From: Angiostrongylus vasorum
Lineage: Eukaryota > Nematoda > Chromadorea > Rhabditida > Metastrongylidae
DNA: 64,000 bases
Assembly: GCA_018806985.1 (NCBI GenBank)
Contig: JADANN010000458.1
Coordinates: forward strand, 4,292,774-4,356,773
Reading direction: 5' to 3'
Shown: positions 13,901 to 23,910 of the stretch, piece by piece
Layout of the letters: the number at the start of each line of letters is the position of its first letter
Numbering within the stretch: the stretch's first letter is position 1
Made by a program: the position numbers and the translations under genes
Notes under the pieces: model-generated
Databases searched by the model: none
What the model was told of the DNA's origin: nothing
The model's input: only the letters and a program-made list of their open reading frames with translations

Positions 13901-16900
13901 GTAGCCACAGAGTCACGAGAGGACGCTCATCGTTTGGTAAAAAGTGGTAGCATCACACCTTTTGTAATTGATATCAAAAGGGAATCTGATATGTTGGACC
14001 AACTCATCAGGTGAAATCTGTGTTCACTTTTCTGATACTTTGTCAGCATTAAAGGTTTGTCATACGTTTTATGAATTCGTCGTTTTCTCTCTCAGCAGTG
14101 GCGAGGTTGTTAAACAGCATTCGTTTACTTCCATACAATAACACGCATCCAACACAATCGTAGCTGACGTTTCGGCAGAATCGCCTTCTTCAGAGCCTGG
14201 AAGGGCATAGTGATATGCTACTTGCTAGGTCAAACATTTCAACAGCGCAAACAGAAAGGTGAATATCTGCACGATAATCACAATATCTACGGCTTGTCGA
14301 AAAAAACCCACCGCTTTTTTTCACCTGTCTTCCACCGAGGAAGAACAGCCGCTCAGATTCGCGTGTGGTTGACGACTGCACCTCCCCACATCAACGATCG
14401 ATACGAAGGTACGGGACGAGGTGCTATTTATTGTAGGATTTTTGGCATTTATCCAAAAAGCCTCGAGGAGTTTGCACGTTGGTGTTTTAGGATCCCGTGC
14501 GAGGATAGCGACTTCTGTATCAAAATTGTCTCCGCTATGCTTTTGTATCCTATGCGTCCCTAGTGGGGTACTTTGTCTTGCTTTTCGTTTGCCATCTTCG
14601 TTCCTAAAACACCAACCTGCAAACTCCTCGAAGCTTTTTGGATAAATGCCAAGAATCCTACAATGAGTAGCAAGGAGGAATGCCCCGAGATTACGCCTGA
14701 TCTCGCCCCGTACCTTCGTGTCGATCGTTGTTGTGCGGAGGTGCAGTCGTCAACCACACGCAAATCTGAGGGGCTGTTCTTCCTCGGTGGAAGACAGGTG
14801 AAAATCGCGGTGGGTTTTTGAGAAGCCGTAGATCTTGTAATTATCGTTCAGATTTTCATCTTTCTGTTTGTGTTATTGAAGCGTTTGATCTAGTAAGTTG
14901 TATATCACTATGCCCTTCCAGGCTCTGAAGAAGACGATACTGCCGAAACGTCAGATACGATTGTGTTGTGTGTTATTGTATGGAAGTGAACGCATGCTGT
15001 TTAAGAACCCCGCGATTGCTGAGAGAGAAAACGACGAATTCATAATCCAGTGCCGAGGTTAATAGAAAGTCGATCCTCTAGGCACTAATACGTTATATGG
15101 TTGATAAGTTTTAAATAGATGTAGTTTGCACGGGGTGTCCTTCAAATTGATTATTGAATTGGTTTAGAGATGTTACAAAGCCGATGTGAAAGCCAGGAAC
15201 GATTAAATCATTAACGTAATCAATGTGTCGATCTTTTATTTATGATTTTTTATAGAGATCATGATCAAGTGGTTTCTTTACTGCCTTTTTCTTTCCACCC
15301 ATTGGTCGCCAAGTTATGTATAAAGAACAAGACAAACATGGTTACGAGTAGCTACGTTTCACCGGAGCTTGAAGCTTTAGATCAGCCGTGAGTTTTCAGC
15401 TTTTACCCTGCTTATGAGTTTTGAAATACGATTTTTTTGGACTTCATTAACGCACTATGATGACAATGAAGGTGCCTTTTTTTGACTAGTTGTTTGGCCT
15501 ATTATGTTGCTCTAGTGTTTTCTTACATAAGCTTATTTTATAAAAAACTTCACAAGTTGCTTAGTAATATCGCTTCAGTGCCAAAGATGCAGGTGTTACT
15601 ATTATGAATGAGTCTGGTTTGGATCCTGGGATTGATCATATGCTTGCAATGGAATGTATCGATGAAGTCGCAAAGCATGGCGGAAAGGTCACTTCATTCA
15701 TTTCTTTCTGTGGCGGCCTCCCTGCTCCTGAATCATCGGACAATCCCCTGCGATACAAATTTAGTTGGAGTCCAAAGGGAGTACTGACTGCTCTTTTGAA
15801 TCCAGCTAAATATCTTCAAGATGGGAATGAAGTAGAGATCGCATCTGGAAAAGTTGTTGACCATCTTTACCCAATAGATTTCTTGCCCGGATTCAACCTT
15901 ATTGGCTACGCCAATCGAGATTCGGTCAAATATGGTGGCATTTATGGAATAACTCCGGGATGCCGAACACTGATTCGTGGTACTCTTCGGTACAAAGTAT
16001 GTTCTCAGTATTCCATTGTAGTTCCAGAGTGAAATATTTGAGCTGATTTCCGCAATATTTGTTGTACTCAGGGCTTTGTGGAAGCAGTGAAGGCTCTGGA
16101 CGCTGTTGGTCTTCTAAATACTCAACCGCAGGAAGTTTTTAATCCTGTTTCTGGTCCTGATCTTACATGGGTTGGTTTTCTACCTATGGAAAATTCTTTT
16201 TAGTCTTTCCATCTCGGAAATGTTCACTTTGGTCACCTGAACCTAGAGCAGTCGCTTGAATAATGAGAGGATCTGTAGGCATCACGAAAATCATTGTTAT
16301 TCTGAAAAGATCCTAGTCGCAAGACAGGAGACTTACGCTTTTTTATAATGCAGAAAATGCTGTGAATCCTCCCAACGGTTTATCGCCTCATTGTGGCTGG
16401 GAGGTGTTCCTGGGTGTCAGGCTGTGATGTGCAGCGGGGATTCATCTCCTGGCACGGTCCTCAAGCTGAGAAGGAGTCCGACGTTTCCAGTCGCGTGGAG
16501 GCAAATCTCGCTCTAATCCACAAGGGCGGCGACTGCCTGTGGTGGTGACGACATGAGGCATCACCTCGGGCCTCCAGGGAAACACCATGGCTAAACCTGC
16601 AAATCTCCAAAAATTGGAGATTATGCCTGGCCCACACAACCAGTGAGGACAGGCCGTCCAAGTATGCAATATGAACACTAGCAAGCCTATCTCGGGATTC
16701 CAGTGGAGATCATTTTCAACCTTCATTCACTACCAATTAGTGGAGATTAAAGCAGAACCTCAAGTTGTCGCTAATTCCAAGCGCATAAATGACAGTGAGA
16801 AGACAAGTAAGAGTATGGCAGAACTGTGGAACACACGGAACATTTGAGAACGAGTCATCAAATTGCTTAACGTAAAGTTACCACTTCATTTTCGATTTTG

Positions 16901-18057
16901 AAGTGATGTAAGACGTAAACAGTACATTGTTGTTGTTTACTCGCCATAATTTACTTATTTTATATTTAGAAACAACTGATGGCATCCCTGCTTAACCAGA
17001 AGCTGGATATTTTTCCCGATTCATTGTGCAACGTTGCCACTGAACGCGTTGGTGGTACGAATCAAATTGGACTTAGAGCTTTATGTGACTTGGGGTTGTT
17101 TAGCGATGTAGTTCCGGATAGACATGGGTGTGCATTGGACACTTTAGCGGCTTACCTAGCAAAGGTAAGGTTTCAGTCGGATTTTAGCGCTTTTAACTAG
17201 TGGTTTTGTCAAGCATAAGTTTATCAGTTTCGTGTTTGTTCAGATTCTTGCCTTCAAGGACAATGAGAGAGATATCGTTATTTTGAATCATGATATTGGA
17301 GTTCAACTACAAAGTGAGTATGCTAATCGCTTCATTTCTTTTTTTTTATGTTATGACATCACAATTTCTACGGATCGCAGCACTTCTTGCATTCGATTAG
17401 TAAACCTGTGGTTATTTGTTCCTGCTCCTAGGTGGATGTACAAACCGCTAACTCGTAGAGTTGCATATCTTTTTTTATCTCCTAGTAGGAACTCTTAAAT
17501 CAGATCCAAGTCATTATGCTTGTGAGTGTTATTTTTCGTGGTAATTAGTGTGCCTGATTTATCTTGAAATTTGTCCCACTAGTCCAGGGATTGTCCTGAG
17601 TGGACCTTTTACATGTACCGTACTTTTGAGTAATATGCCTTCTGTTTAGGTGGTAACAAAGAACGTCACCGAATTAGCTTGGTAGCTTATGGTGAACCAA
17701 AAGGATTTTCAGCTATGTCTCGTACAGTTGGATATACTTGTGCTATCGTATCAAATATGGTTTTACAAGGTTTGTTTAGAAACATTTCTACGGTTGTTTT
17801 TTGAAACAATAAGTATTACTAGGCTGAGTAAATATTGTTGGCTGAGTAATAGAGTACCTTTCTTCCAATATTAGTCTAGAACAATAAACCGTAGAAATGA
17901 TAATCTGCTGTTCAACCGATCTGTCGTGATGTTTTCAGGAGAAATTCAACGACCTGGAATCTTACGACCGGTCAGTAAAGAGATTTATCGCCCAGCGCTA
18001 AAGCGCTTAGCCGACTACGGTATTGTTGCCACAAAAGAGGTCACGCCAATGCCTTGA
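222..18057 (+). CDS. aass-1: Alpha-aminoadipic semialdehyde synthase (bifunctional LKR/SDH), 18 exons
   Basis: Mitochondrial enzyme of lysine breakdown: lysine plus 2-oxoglutarate to saccharopine (LKR half), then to aminoadipic semialdehyde plus glutamate (SDH half). Exons: 222-437, 2173-2468, 2538-2666, 2761-2891, 3767-3827, 3888-3955, 4092-4199, 4391-4663, 7213-7344, 13733-13822, 13889-14010, 15256-15387, 15579-15996, 16072-16170, 16970-17164, 17244-17313, 17650-17769, 17939-18057. These give about 925 codons, close to the human enzyme as I recall it (926). LKR marks: [12 protein letters not shown] (exon 1), FFSHTIKAQ (exon 2), ALGHHTPF (exon 3), [19 protein letters not shown] (exon 8). SDH marks: the nucleotide-binding loop [11 protein letters not shown] (exon 10), [15 protein letters not shown] and CGGLPAPE (exon 13), [13 protein letters not shown] (exon 17). 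The first ~30 residues are Arg/Ser/Thr-rich, as in a transit peptide. Acceptors are mostly TTTCAG-like. Exon 5 needs one base removed and a GC donor. The exon 9 donor was set by phase. Confidence 0.95.
633..913 (+). repeat. SINE-A copy in AASS intron 1
   Basis: tRNA-derived SINE. The head has the A-box-like GCGCAGTGGT and a degenerate B box. The body is the shared unit through GGATAGCAGCACTG and CATCGGTAGGCCACCGCG, and the 3' end is GGGATTGTTCAACCTCGAGAGC followed by a T-rich tail. The same ~275-bp unit recurs about twenty times in the window. Confidence 0.85.
1382..1787 (+). CDS. Possible coding exon nested in AASS intron 1, with one membrane segment
   Basis: An open frame follows a good acceptor (TTTTTTTACAG, ending at 1381) and stops with TAA at 1785-1787. 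The peptide has a basic/Ser-rich start, a strong hydrophobic stretch ([20 protein letters not shown]) and a polar Gln/Arg-rich tail ([13 protein letters not shown]). Composition looks coding and about 135 codons are open. I recognise no family. It does not belong to AASS, whose exon 1 joins exon 2 in phase. It could be the last exon of a nested or upstream gene, or a chance open frame. Confidence 0.35.
2083..2159. repeat. (TA)n microsatellite
   Basis: An almost pure AT dinucleotide run that ends 13 bp before AASS exon 2. It sits where the polypyrimidine/acceptor region would be, leaving only GGGTATTTTGCAG as the acceptor context. Confidence 0.95.
3408..3650 (+). repeat. SINE-A copy in AASS intron 4
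   Basis: Begins GCGCGTGTGGCGCAGTGGTCGG and ends GGGATTGATCGACGCCGAGAGC with TTTATTTATCCTTT. The body is about 35 bp shorter than other copies. Imperfect flanking duplications can be seen (AATGAGAGGTTT / TATGAGAAATTT). Confidence 0.85.
4697..4984 (-). repeat. SINE-B (tRNA-like foldback family) copy
   Basis: Reads on + as CACAACGATGCTGAGATATTCGCAAAACT, then the complement of a tRNA-like head (CGAACCACG...CCCTTTCC...GCACCACGGAG). It continues with CATCAGCAATCACCCATCAG and ends in TGCCTACTAATTTTTCGTGGCAGG. It lies in AASS intron 8. Confidence 0.75.
4985..5160 (-). repeat. SINE-B partial copy, tandem with the previous one
   Basis: Starts with GGTATGATGTGAGATACAACCACAACG and runs through the tRNA-like head to CTCAGCTAGTTTCC. 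The unit then breaks off. It sits directly behind the preceding copy in the same orientation. Confidence 0.75.
5560..6480 (-). mobile_element. RTE-type retrotransposon remnant (3' half)
   Basis: Reverse-strand frames give pieces in the order of an RTE reverse transcriptase. First, near 6460-6250, [16 protein letters not shown] followed by LVKRAGLQ, as in the conserved LFTKIILxRISKxLDE and EQAGFR block. Then, near 5760-5560, [17 protein letters not shown] and LCYVKQM, as in the LRAHLFDSTVLPALCYxxETW block. Stops and frameshifts separate the pieces and the endonuclease part is missing. It lies in AASS intron 8 and is not functional. Confidence 0.7.
6848..6894. repeat. (TA)n microsatellite
   Basis: Pure TA run in AASS intron 8. 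The (YI)n open frames it creates on both strands are artefacts. Confidence 0.95.
6915..6985 (-). repeat. SINE-C fragment beside the TA run
   Basis: CCGTATTCACGTCTACTATGCGGATCCCAGCACTTC followed by ATTCGATTCGTTTCCTCGCAT matches the 3' end of the SINE-C copies at 29190-29565 and 57700-58065. The rest of the unit is absent. Confidence 0.6.
7890..7946. repeat. (GA)n microsatellite
   Basis: An AG dinucleotide run of about 27 units ending in GGGAGGGAG, within AASS intron 9. The apparent Arg-Glu repeat protein across it is an artefact. Confidence 0.95.
8076..8150 (-). repeat. SINE-A 3' fragment
   Basis: TTGATCAATCCCTGTGGGATGCACCATGCATTCGACCTCATT is the reverse complement of the SINE-A 3' end. It directly abuts a full + copy. 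Confidence 0.8.
8158..8432 (+). repeat. SINE-A full copy
   Basis: Runs from GCGCGTGTAGCGCAGTGGTTAG to GATTGATCAACGCCGAGAGC. It is the middle copy of a -/+/- cluster in AASS intron 9. Confidence 0.85.
8445..8622 (-). repeat. SINE-A partial copy (head part)
   Basis: Reverse orientation. It contains ACTGCTATCCTCCCAGATAAGTCTGGTAC, a box-B-like GGGATCGAACC and CACTGCGCTACACGCG. The 3' third is missing. Confidence 0.8.
9330..9625 (-). repeat. SINE-B divergent copy
   Basis: Recognised by GCGAATCGAACACGCGATTACCCTTT, ATCAGCAATTACCTGTCAAC and GCATTGAACCCAGTCAAGTTGAAGCTG. It ends near TCTTTCTTCATAGTAGGATATTATG. It lies in AASS intron 9. Confidence 0.65.
9626..10890. other. Intronic stretch without recognised features
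   Basis: AT-rich part of AASS intron 9. No exon, RNA gene or repeat of the families named here was recognised between the SINE-B copy and the RTE remnant. Confidence 0.5.
10900..12900 (+). mobile_element. RTE-type retrotransposon remnant, endonuclease to C-terminus
   Basis: Decayed RTE non-LTR element in AASS intron 9. In order: an endonuclease start like [10 protein letters not shown] (10938 on, compare MQARTTRYD at 41918). Next, RT pieces NIVKVTL-type antisense to [11 protein letters not shown] (11700-11735) and the AFDSVE-type block KESF near 11915. Then ARDRTPGYW-type end pieces, including [16 protein letters not shown] (about 12680-12730). Frames change repeatedly and carry stops. The order matches the RTE clade; the element cannot be active. 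Confidence 0.8.
14085..15040. mobile_element. Penelope-like element 3' ends forming a ~0.95-kb palindrome
   Basis: The left half starts CGTCGTTTTCTCTCTCAGCA and the right half ends TGCTGAGAGAGAAAACGACG, so the two arms are reverse complements over roughly 450 bp with their centre near 14580-14590. Both arms carry the end of a GIY-YIG reading frame ([13 protein letters not shown] on + near 14617; the antisense on the left arm) and the repeat with CTTCTTCAGAGCCTGGAAGG. The same end sequence flanks the larger element at 32588-35016. It lies in AASS intron 11. Confidence 0.8.
16365..16705 (+). repeat. Rep-D copy
   Basis: A ~340-bp unit beginning CAACGGTTTATCGCCTCATTG, with TCTAATCCACAAGGGCGGCGACTGCCTG in the middle and ending ACACAACCAGTGAGGACAGGCCGTCCAAGTAT. 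It is one of four same-strand copies. It lies in AASS intron 14. Confidence 0.8.
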
Positions 18058-18387
18058 CTGCTTCTTCATTTACCGGCGCATTGCTGTTGACAGGTGCTAG
18101 GATTTATCTAGAGGGATACTAAAGTGTACTTAGTTTTTTGTAGGATGTTAAGCTGCTAGCCGTAGTTCGTGATGCTTACTTTGGTGAACTTTCCGGATAT
18201 AGTCGTGTCGCAATTTCTTAGCAATTTAAGGTGGTTTATTAACTCCAAAAATGTGCTAACGTCTAGTTGAGGTTTTGGGAAAAATTTTGCTATACTTGTA
18301 CTTGGATTCAATCAACTTAGGATGCTTTTATGCAATCTAATGAAGTATTTCGTGTTTGTACTGTATGGTAATGTCTAATATGAGTAT

Positions 18388-18393
18388 AATAAA
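18388..18393 (+). terminator. AASS poly(A) signal
   Basis: AATAAA 331 bp after the AASS stop codon, in AT-rich sequence and just before the next repeat. It is the only canonical hexamer seen in that interval. Confidence 0.65.
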
Positions 18394-18440
18394 TAAGATA
18401 TCTTTGTATTGTTAACAGTCTCTTTGAAATCTTGTAATAA

Positions 18441-18712
18441 AGGATAAAAAAAGGATAAAGCTATCGGCGTTGATCAGTCCGTGAGGGACATTCGACTTCA
18501 TTAGGCATCGTTGGAGGTGAATGAATGCATATCTGGCTTTTACAATGGCTCGCGGTGGCCTTCCGATATACTGAGCCAGCTATGCTCCCAGGCAAGTCTG
18601 GTACCAATTTGCCGACCCCAGAGAGATGGAGGGCATGATGAGCCACAGGTGCGGGGATCGATCCCGTGTTTATGTCGCAGGGCGCCTTCGATCACTGCGC
18701 CACACACGTCTT
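18441..18712 (-). repeat. SINE-A copy just downstream of AASS
   Basis: Reverse orientation: a tail of AAGGATAAA units, GGCGTTGATCAGTCC, the shared body, then GGGATCGATCCCGTG and CACTGCGCCACACACG. Confidence 0.85.
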
Positions 18713-19044
18713 TTTTTCGTGTAATGTACTATCCAAGATACAGCTCTTGAAATAACGGCTTCAGATAATCGGTGAATCGAATGGTTCTTTATATCCTAAC
18801 ATTTATTTTGTTAAAAAACTTACGAATCATTCATATTCAAAATGGTATTGATCTGGTATATTCGCAACGACCCCCTAATTTCGTGTAGCATATGGGCTAG
18901 CTGGTTTTTTTGACAGCACGCAACAATTTTGCTAGAGGTGAAAGATATGAGGGGTAGAGAACATGACAGGAGTGTAGGAGAGACTTGGGCATACCATTTT
19001 ATGGGTATGAATAATAGGCATGCTGTTATTTACTCTACCTCCCA

Positions 19045-19345
19045 ATGGTTTACCGCCTCATCTGGCTGTGAGGTGTTCCTGGATGTCGGACTGCGATGTA
19101 CAACGGGGATTCATCCCCCCGGCAACGTCTCTCAAGCTGAGAGTGAATCCGGCGTTTCCATATCCACATGGGCAGCGACTGCCTTTGCTGGTGACGACCT
19201 GGGCCATACTTTGGTCAGGCTAACCTCGGGACTGCATGGGATTACAATGGCTAAAACCAGCAAATCTCCGAAAAAATGGCGATTATACTGGGGTCCGCAC
19301 AACCAGTGAGGACGGGCCATTTAAGTATCAAGTAAGTATTTATTG
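19045..19345 (+). repeat. Rep-D copy
   Basis: Runs from GGTTTACCGCCTCATCTGGCTG to ACAACCAGTGAGGACGGGCCATTTAAGTATC. An internal deletion removes the ATCCACAAGGG segment. Confidence 0.8.
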
Positions 19346-19557
19346 TATGTTACTATGGTCTATCGTGCAAACGCGCTGCTGCTGGCATGTGGGAAGCGTT
19401 TTGCAGCATATGTTCAGTCAACCCTGGTATTTTTTCATACTGGCGCATTCCATGTAATAGCCGTGAATCGGTCATGGCGACTAAAATGTAGGAGCAATTA
19501 GTTGTTAGTCAATTGTTAACCTTTCACTTTCTACCTACTATAATTTCGCACGGCCGG

Positions 19558-19835
19558 GTATGATGGAGGAATATAACCACAACGATGCTGAGATATTCGC
19601 AAAGCTTGGAAGACCCTGGGTTTGCGTTTCTCTCGGCTAGTTTTCAATATAACGTTGCCATCAGCAATCACCCGTCCGCAGGATTGATCTGGGAAGCACA
19701 AATTGGCATTGAACGCAGTTAAGTTGAGGCTGTAGTCGAAATTATAGTGTCCCTTTTTATTTGTTCTTTTGTCGATCAGGGCCGGGGTCGAAGTTTTGCG
19801 AATATCTCAACATCGTTGTGGTTGTTAGTGTAATT
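19558..19835 (-). repeat. SINE-B copy with a small opposed fragment
   Basis: 19558-19770 reads GGTATGATGGAGGAATATAACCACAACGATGCTGAG with a deleted head, through CAGCAATCACCCGTCCGCAGGATTGATC. At 19785-19835 the reverse piece GTTTTGCGAATATCTCAACATCGTTGTGGTTG follows, so the ends are inverted. Confidence 0.7.
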
Positions 19836-20240
19836 ATCGGTCACTGAACTTTTTTCCAGTAGAGGTGTTTTTGTAAACAATTAGATGTAGAGAATGGATT
19901 CTCTTTTTCTCACCTTTCCTATTTTGATTTACTTTCGATTAGCTACTGGATCAATAAATACAGTGTGACAAAAAAAATTGTGTAACCTGTGAACTGGAAG
20001 TGGATACTATGGGGTTCGTAATGTCAGTGGGTTGAACAACACAGCTCTGAAAGATAAGAACTGCGTTGTTCACTGTAGAAGTGGACTAGTCACATATCTC
20101 GCTTCTGAAGAAGAAACTAGAGCTCTTTCCTTTGAGGAGAGCAGGTTTTGTCGACTACTCGGTCACGGTTCCTGCTGGCTTTGCGTCCGTCGTTCCTCGT
20201 AGTTTACAAACGCCTGCTTGAGAGAGCAGCTTGGTGAGGT

Positions 20241-21060
20241 TATCGATTTGCTCGCTGTAAGTCTGCGATCGCTCCGAAGGTTCTTGTTCTGCCGTTGAAT
20301 GTGCACTTTATTCATTGGCTTACTCTCTCCACATAAGACTATTACATAAACGGTTGCAAAAATCTAGAATGCTCCTTGTTTGCCATATTCTTGTCGCTTA
20401 CAAGGCTTCGAATGGCCAGTGTGCATTGCATCTTAAAAGTTCTAGTGCCACTTAAGAGCCTTTCTCCACATTAAAACTCCTTCAGAATCTCATTCATATC
20501 GATTTGCTCGCTATAAGTCTGCGATCGCTCCGAAGGTTTTTAACCTGCCGCTGAATGTGCACTTTATTCGTTAGCTTGCTCTACATCAGTGCTAGGGCGC
20601 GTGTGGCGCAGTGGTCGGAGGCGCCCTGCAACACACATGTGGAATTGATCCCCGCGTCCATGGCCCACCAAACCTTATATCCCTCCGGGGTTGGCAAATT
20701 GTTACCACACTTGTCTGAGAGGATAGCAGCACTGGTTCGATACATCGGTAGGTCACCGCAAGTCGTTGTAAAGGCCAGGTATGCATTCAATGACCTCCAA
20801 ACGATGCTCAGTGAAATCGAATGCATGGCGCATCCCTCAGGGATTGATCAACGCCGAGGGCTTTATCCTTTTTTTATCTTTTTTACATCAGTATTATTGA
20901 AGAAATCTAGCAGAGATTTAGAATGCCGCTTGTTTGTCATGTTCTTGTCGTTTACAAGAGCTTGGAATGGCCAGTGTGCACTGCGTCTTAGAAGTTCTAG
21001 TGGCATTTAATAGCCTTTCTCCACATTGAAAAGTGCTTCAGAATCTCTTTCGCATAGATT
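20241..21060. repeat. Tandem duplication, one unit carrying a SINE-A
   Basis: Unit 1 is 20241-20500 and unit 2 is 20498-21060. Both begin ATCGATTTGCTCGCT, share TCTGCGATCGCTCCGAAGG and GAATGGCCAGTGTGCA, and end near CTTCAGAATCTC. Unit 2 is about 300 bp longer because of a SINE-A at 20597-20878. No coding function was recognised. Confidence 0.85.
20597..20878 (+). repeat. SINE-A full copy with target-site duplication
   Basis: From GCGCGTGTGGCGCAGTGGTCGG to CAACGCCGAGGGCTTTATCC and a T-rich tail. It is flanked by ACATCAGT on both sides (20584-20591 and 20885-20892). Unit 1 of the duplication has no insert at the matching place. Confidence 0.9.
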
Positions 21061-21879
21061 TGCACGTTCATAATATTTGTCTAAGGATTGCTTGAGAAGC
21101 TGAGTGTGATTGCCGGGCAACGACTTATGTGAACTCGTAGGATTTTGCCTTTCCCACACATGCAATAGAAGTTATCTGATTTAGATCTTCTTGAATTTGA
21201 TTTCTAAAATAACTGTCGTTCGCCCGAATGTCACCGTAGGGTACTCAGTCTTTTCTAGGCAATTCGTTTATGTGGTACAGAGACGGTCCCTCTTGCCCCC
21301 CACTTGCTACTCATCAGTTTTCCCGTCCCCCAAGGCATTGTTTTGCAAGCTAGCCATAGGTGTATGTCTCCAAAAGAGCAAAAAAAAGGTAGGCTTGACT
21401 GACATAACCTGAAAAGACCCGTTAATAAGACAGGGTCGCGTAACATAAGCAACAACTTGCTCACTTGGATACTTGGTTGAGCCATCCTCACTAGTCGTTC
21501 AGGCTCCAGCATAATTTCCATTCGTTTCACTCTCGCTCAATTATTGGCCATGGTGGTGGTCTGCTTCGAATATGATGATGTCCACGAGGCCTATTCCGAA
21601 TTCGTAAGATCGCTTGAATCTGCGAATACAGATAGTAAAAAGTTAGTCACGAACACGTCCGCCCATCGTTTGGATGGCCGTCCAAGAGGAGGTTTGCATT
21701 CTGTTGAAGCTCACTCCACTGTTCTCTTCGCTCATGTGTCATCTGTTATTCTTACAATGTGGCCGTCCCTATCTGTTTTTCGTCGTCGATATATATTCTT
21801 CAGGATCCCGAAGGTGGGATTTATTTCGAATATCTGAGCTTCGCATTCCAGATAGACTTGTTATTGCGGATTAAACTTG

Positions 21880-23720
21880 AGAAGACATCGTTCAAACGCT
21901 CTATGGGTATTGCGCAGATTTGTTAACGCGGTTGAAGTATCGGCCCACGTCTCCATTGCATAACAGAGCGTTAGGAATACTATTTTTTTATTTGCTGCCT
22001 ACTACAATTTTTTCATGGGAGGGTATTATGCGAAATACAACTACAACGATGGTGAGATATTCGCAAAACTCCGGACTGTAGGGGGTATGCGGTGGGGAAA
22101 GAACGCACCATTACCCTTTCTAGAGGCTAACGCATTCACCACCACAGCATGCGGATCCTTCGTTTCGCCTGTCTCTCAGCTAGTTTTCTGTTGATCAGTG
22201 CCATCAGCATTCACCCGTCAACGGGACTGATCTTTGGAGCCCACATCGGCATTGAATCCATTAAGTTGAGGTTGTAGTTGAAATCACAATGTTTACTTTT
22301 CATTTACTGCCTACTACAATTTTTCACAGCAGGAATTTTTTCATGCGAAATACAACCACAACGATTATGGCACTGATCGATAGAAAACTAGATGAGAGAC
22401 AGGCGAAACGAAGGACCCGCATGGTGTGGTGGTGAACGCGTTAGCCCCCCGGAAAGGGTAATGGCGCATTCGTTCCCCACCGCATACAAGCATCATTGTG
22501 ATTGGGAGTGTTGTTGAGTCGAAAAGGCGAGCTTAGAGTATTGTGTCTGTCGGTGGCTTTTTTGAGTGGCCCGAATGCGGGTCATGCTTCTCTGCGTTTT
22601 CTGTGTAATTCCGTTGTTTACCATGTTCACCAAACGCCCAAGGTGCACGTAGGAGGTGTCTCCATAATCAGAGAACCATCCATTTTAATTTGTTCATCTT
22701 CGCACTAGGGGTTCCTCATGAACTGGGTCTGCGTCCTATTTATGCGCAGTCCAATCCTTTTTTTCCGCTTCGTTTAGTTCATTGAACATTGTCTCTTTTT
22801 TCACTGGTACTCCTCGAAAAGATGACGATGTCATACCTTGATAGGAATTTTCCATAATCGCCTAGGCCCTTCTCATTCCAGTCGGCTTTATTATCCACTA
22901 CAGTTCTTCAATAAACAGCCTTGGCGATATTGTATCGCATTCTCGAAGCGTCTGTAAGGGGTATGGTGAAGGGTTGATGAAAAACGGGTATATTTGTGTT
23001 ACAGTTCCGAGAATAGACTGCTAGTGTTTGTGTTAGGACGGGTCTAGTCTTTGGTCAACGAGCAATGGTAGAATTGCATTTGTTTCTACGCTGTCAAACC
23101 CCTGCCTCGTAGTGGATAAGGGTTAGGACAAGGGGGCAGATAATACTTCCGATAGGCTTCTGTGATCCTGATGACCGTCTGGTTGTGGTCCCTGCAGCAG
23201 AATCTCCGTCGGAGTTCTGCTTGTTCAACGAGTTGTGCCTCATGCAAAATCTTCGATATGTGCAAAAGGATAATCTTCATGAACAGCTTGTAGAGAGCAC
23301 TCAATGAGTATGTTGGACGGTAGTTACCAAGATCCCTTTGCTCACCCTCCTTGTGAATGATGAACGTGCGTGAAGTCTTTCAATGGTTTGAGATTCTATC
23401 TTTTTGAAGGTGAGATGTCATTTGGATTGAGAGAAGTAAATGTGATTTGTGGCCTCCATCTCTAAGGATATCAGCGATGACATTATCGAGTTCTGGAGCT
23501 GTGCCTGTCTTCATGCTTTCTATCCCAACTCGAACTTCAGAGGATATAGAATTCCGGGCGGTTTTTTCACCAACGTGGGTTTCGGGGTCCAAGACCGGAA
23601 TTGTAGAGCGAAAAGGATTGGTGAAGTACCTCTCCGTTACCAATTCTGTATCATAGTGATAGTCACAGAGATCCCGACAGCAATTCTTCAGACTAAATCG
23701 TTCTTGAGATGCTTCTAGTA
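21880..23720 (-). mobile_element. RTE-type retrotransposon remnant, interrupted by a foldback repeat
   Basis: Reverse-strand pieces in RTE order: [19 protein letters not shown] and [17 protein letters not shown] (23720-23480), HMTSYLQK-like [13 protein letters not shown] (about 23400). Then LYKLFMKIILLHISKILHE and RRRFCCRDHNQTV (23300-23160), AFGPLKKATDR (about 22575) and LCYAMETWADTST (21990-21940). The frame breaks at 21985-22495, where a SINE-B foldback sits inside. The 5' end is lost at the TA palindrome. Confidence 0.8.
21985..22495. repeat. SINE-B foldback: two tRNA-like arms in inverted orientation
   Basis: The left arm reads TTTATTTGCTGCCTACTACAA, GCGGTGGGGAAAGAACGCACCATTACCC, CACCACAGCATGCGGATCC. 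The right arm is its reverse complement (GACCCGCATGGTGTGGTGGTGAACGCGTTAGCC...GTTCCCCACCGCATAC). Between them lies CATCAGCATTCACCCGTCAACGGGACTGATC. It is inserted in an RTE remnant. Confidence 0.8.
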
Positions 23721-23724
23721 ATTT

Positions 23725-23910
<186 letters not shown>

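Noticed and set aside
20597..20878. Functional tRNA gene
   Set aside because: A- and B-box-like motifs are present, but no seven-pair acceptor stem or anticodon arm could be drawn, and the head recurs in about twenty copies with a fixed non-tRNA body: it is a SINE.
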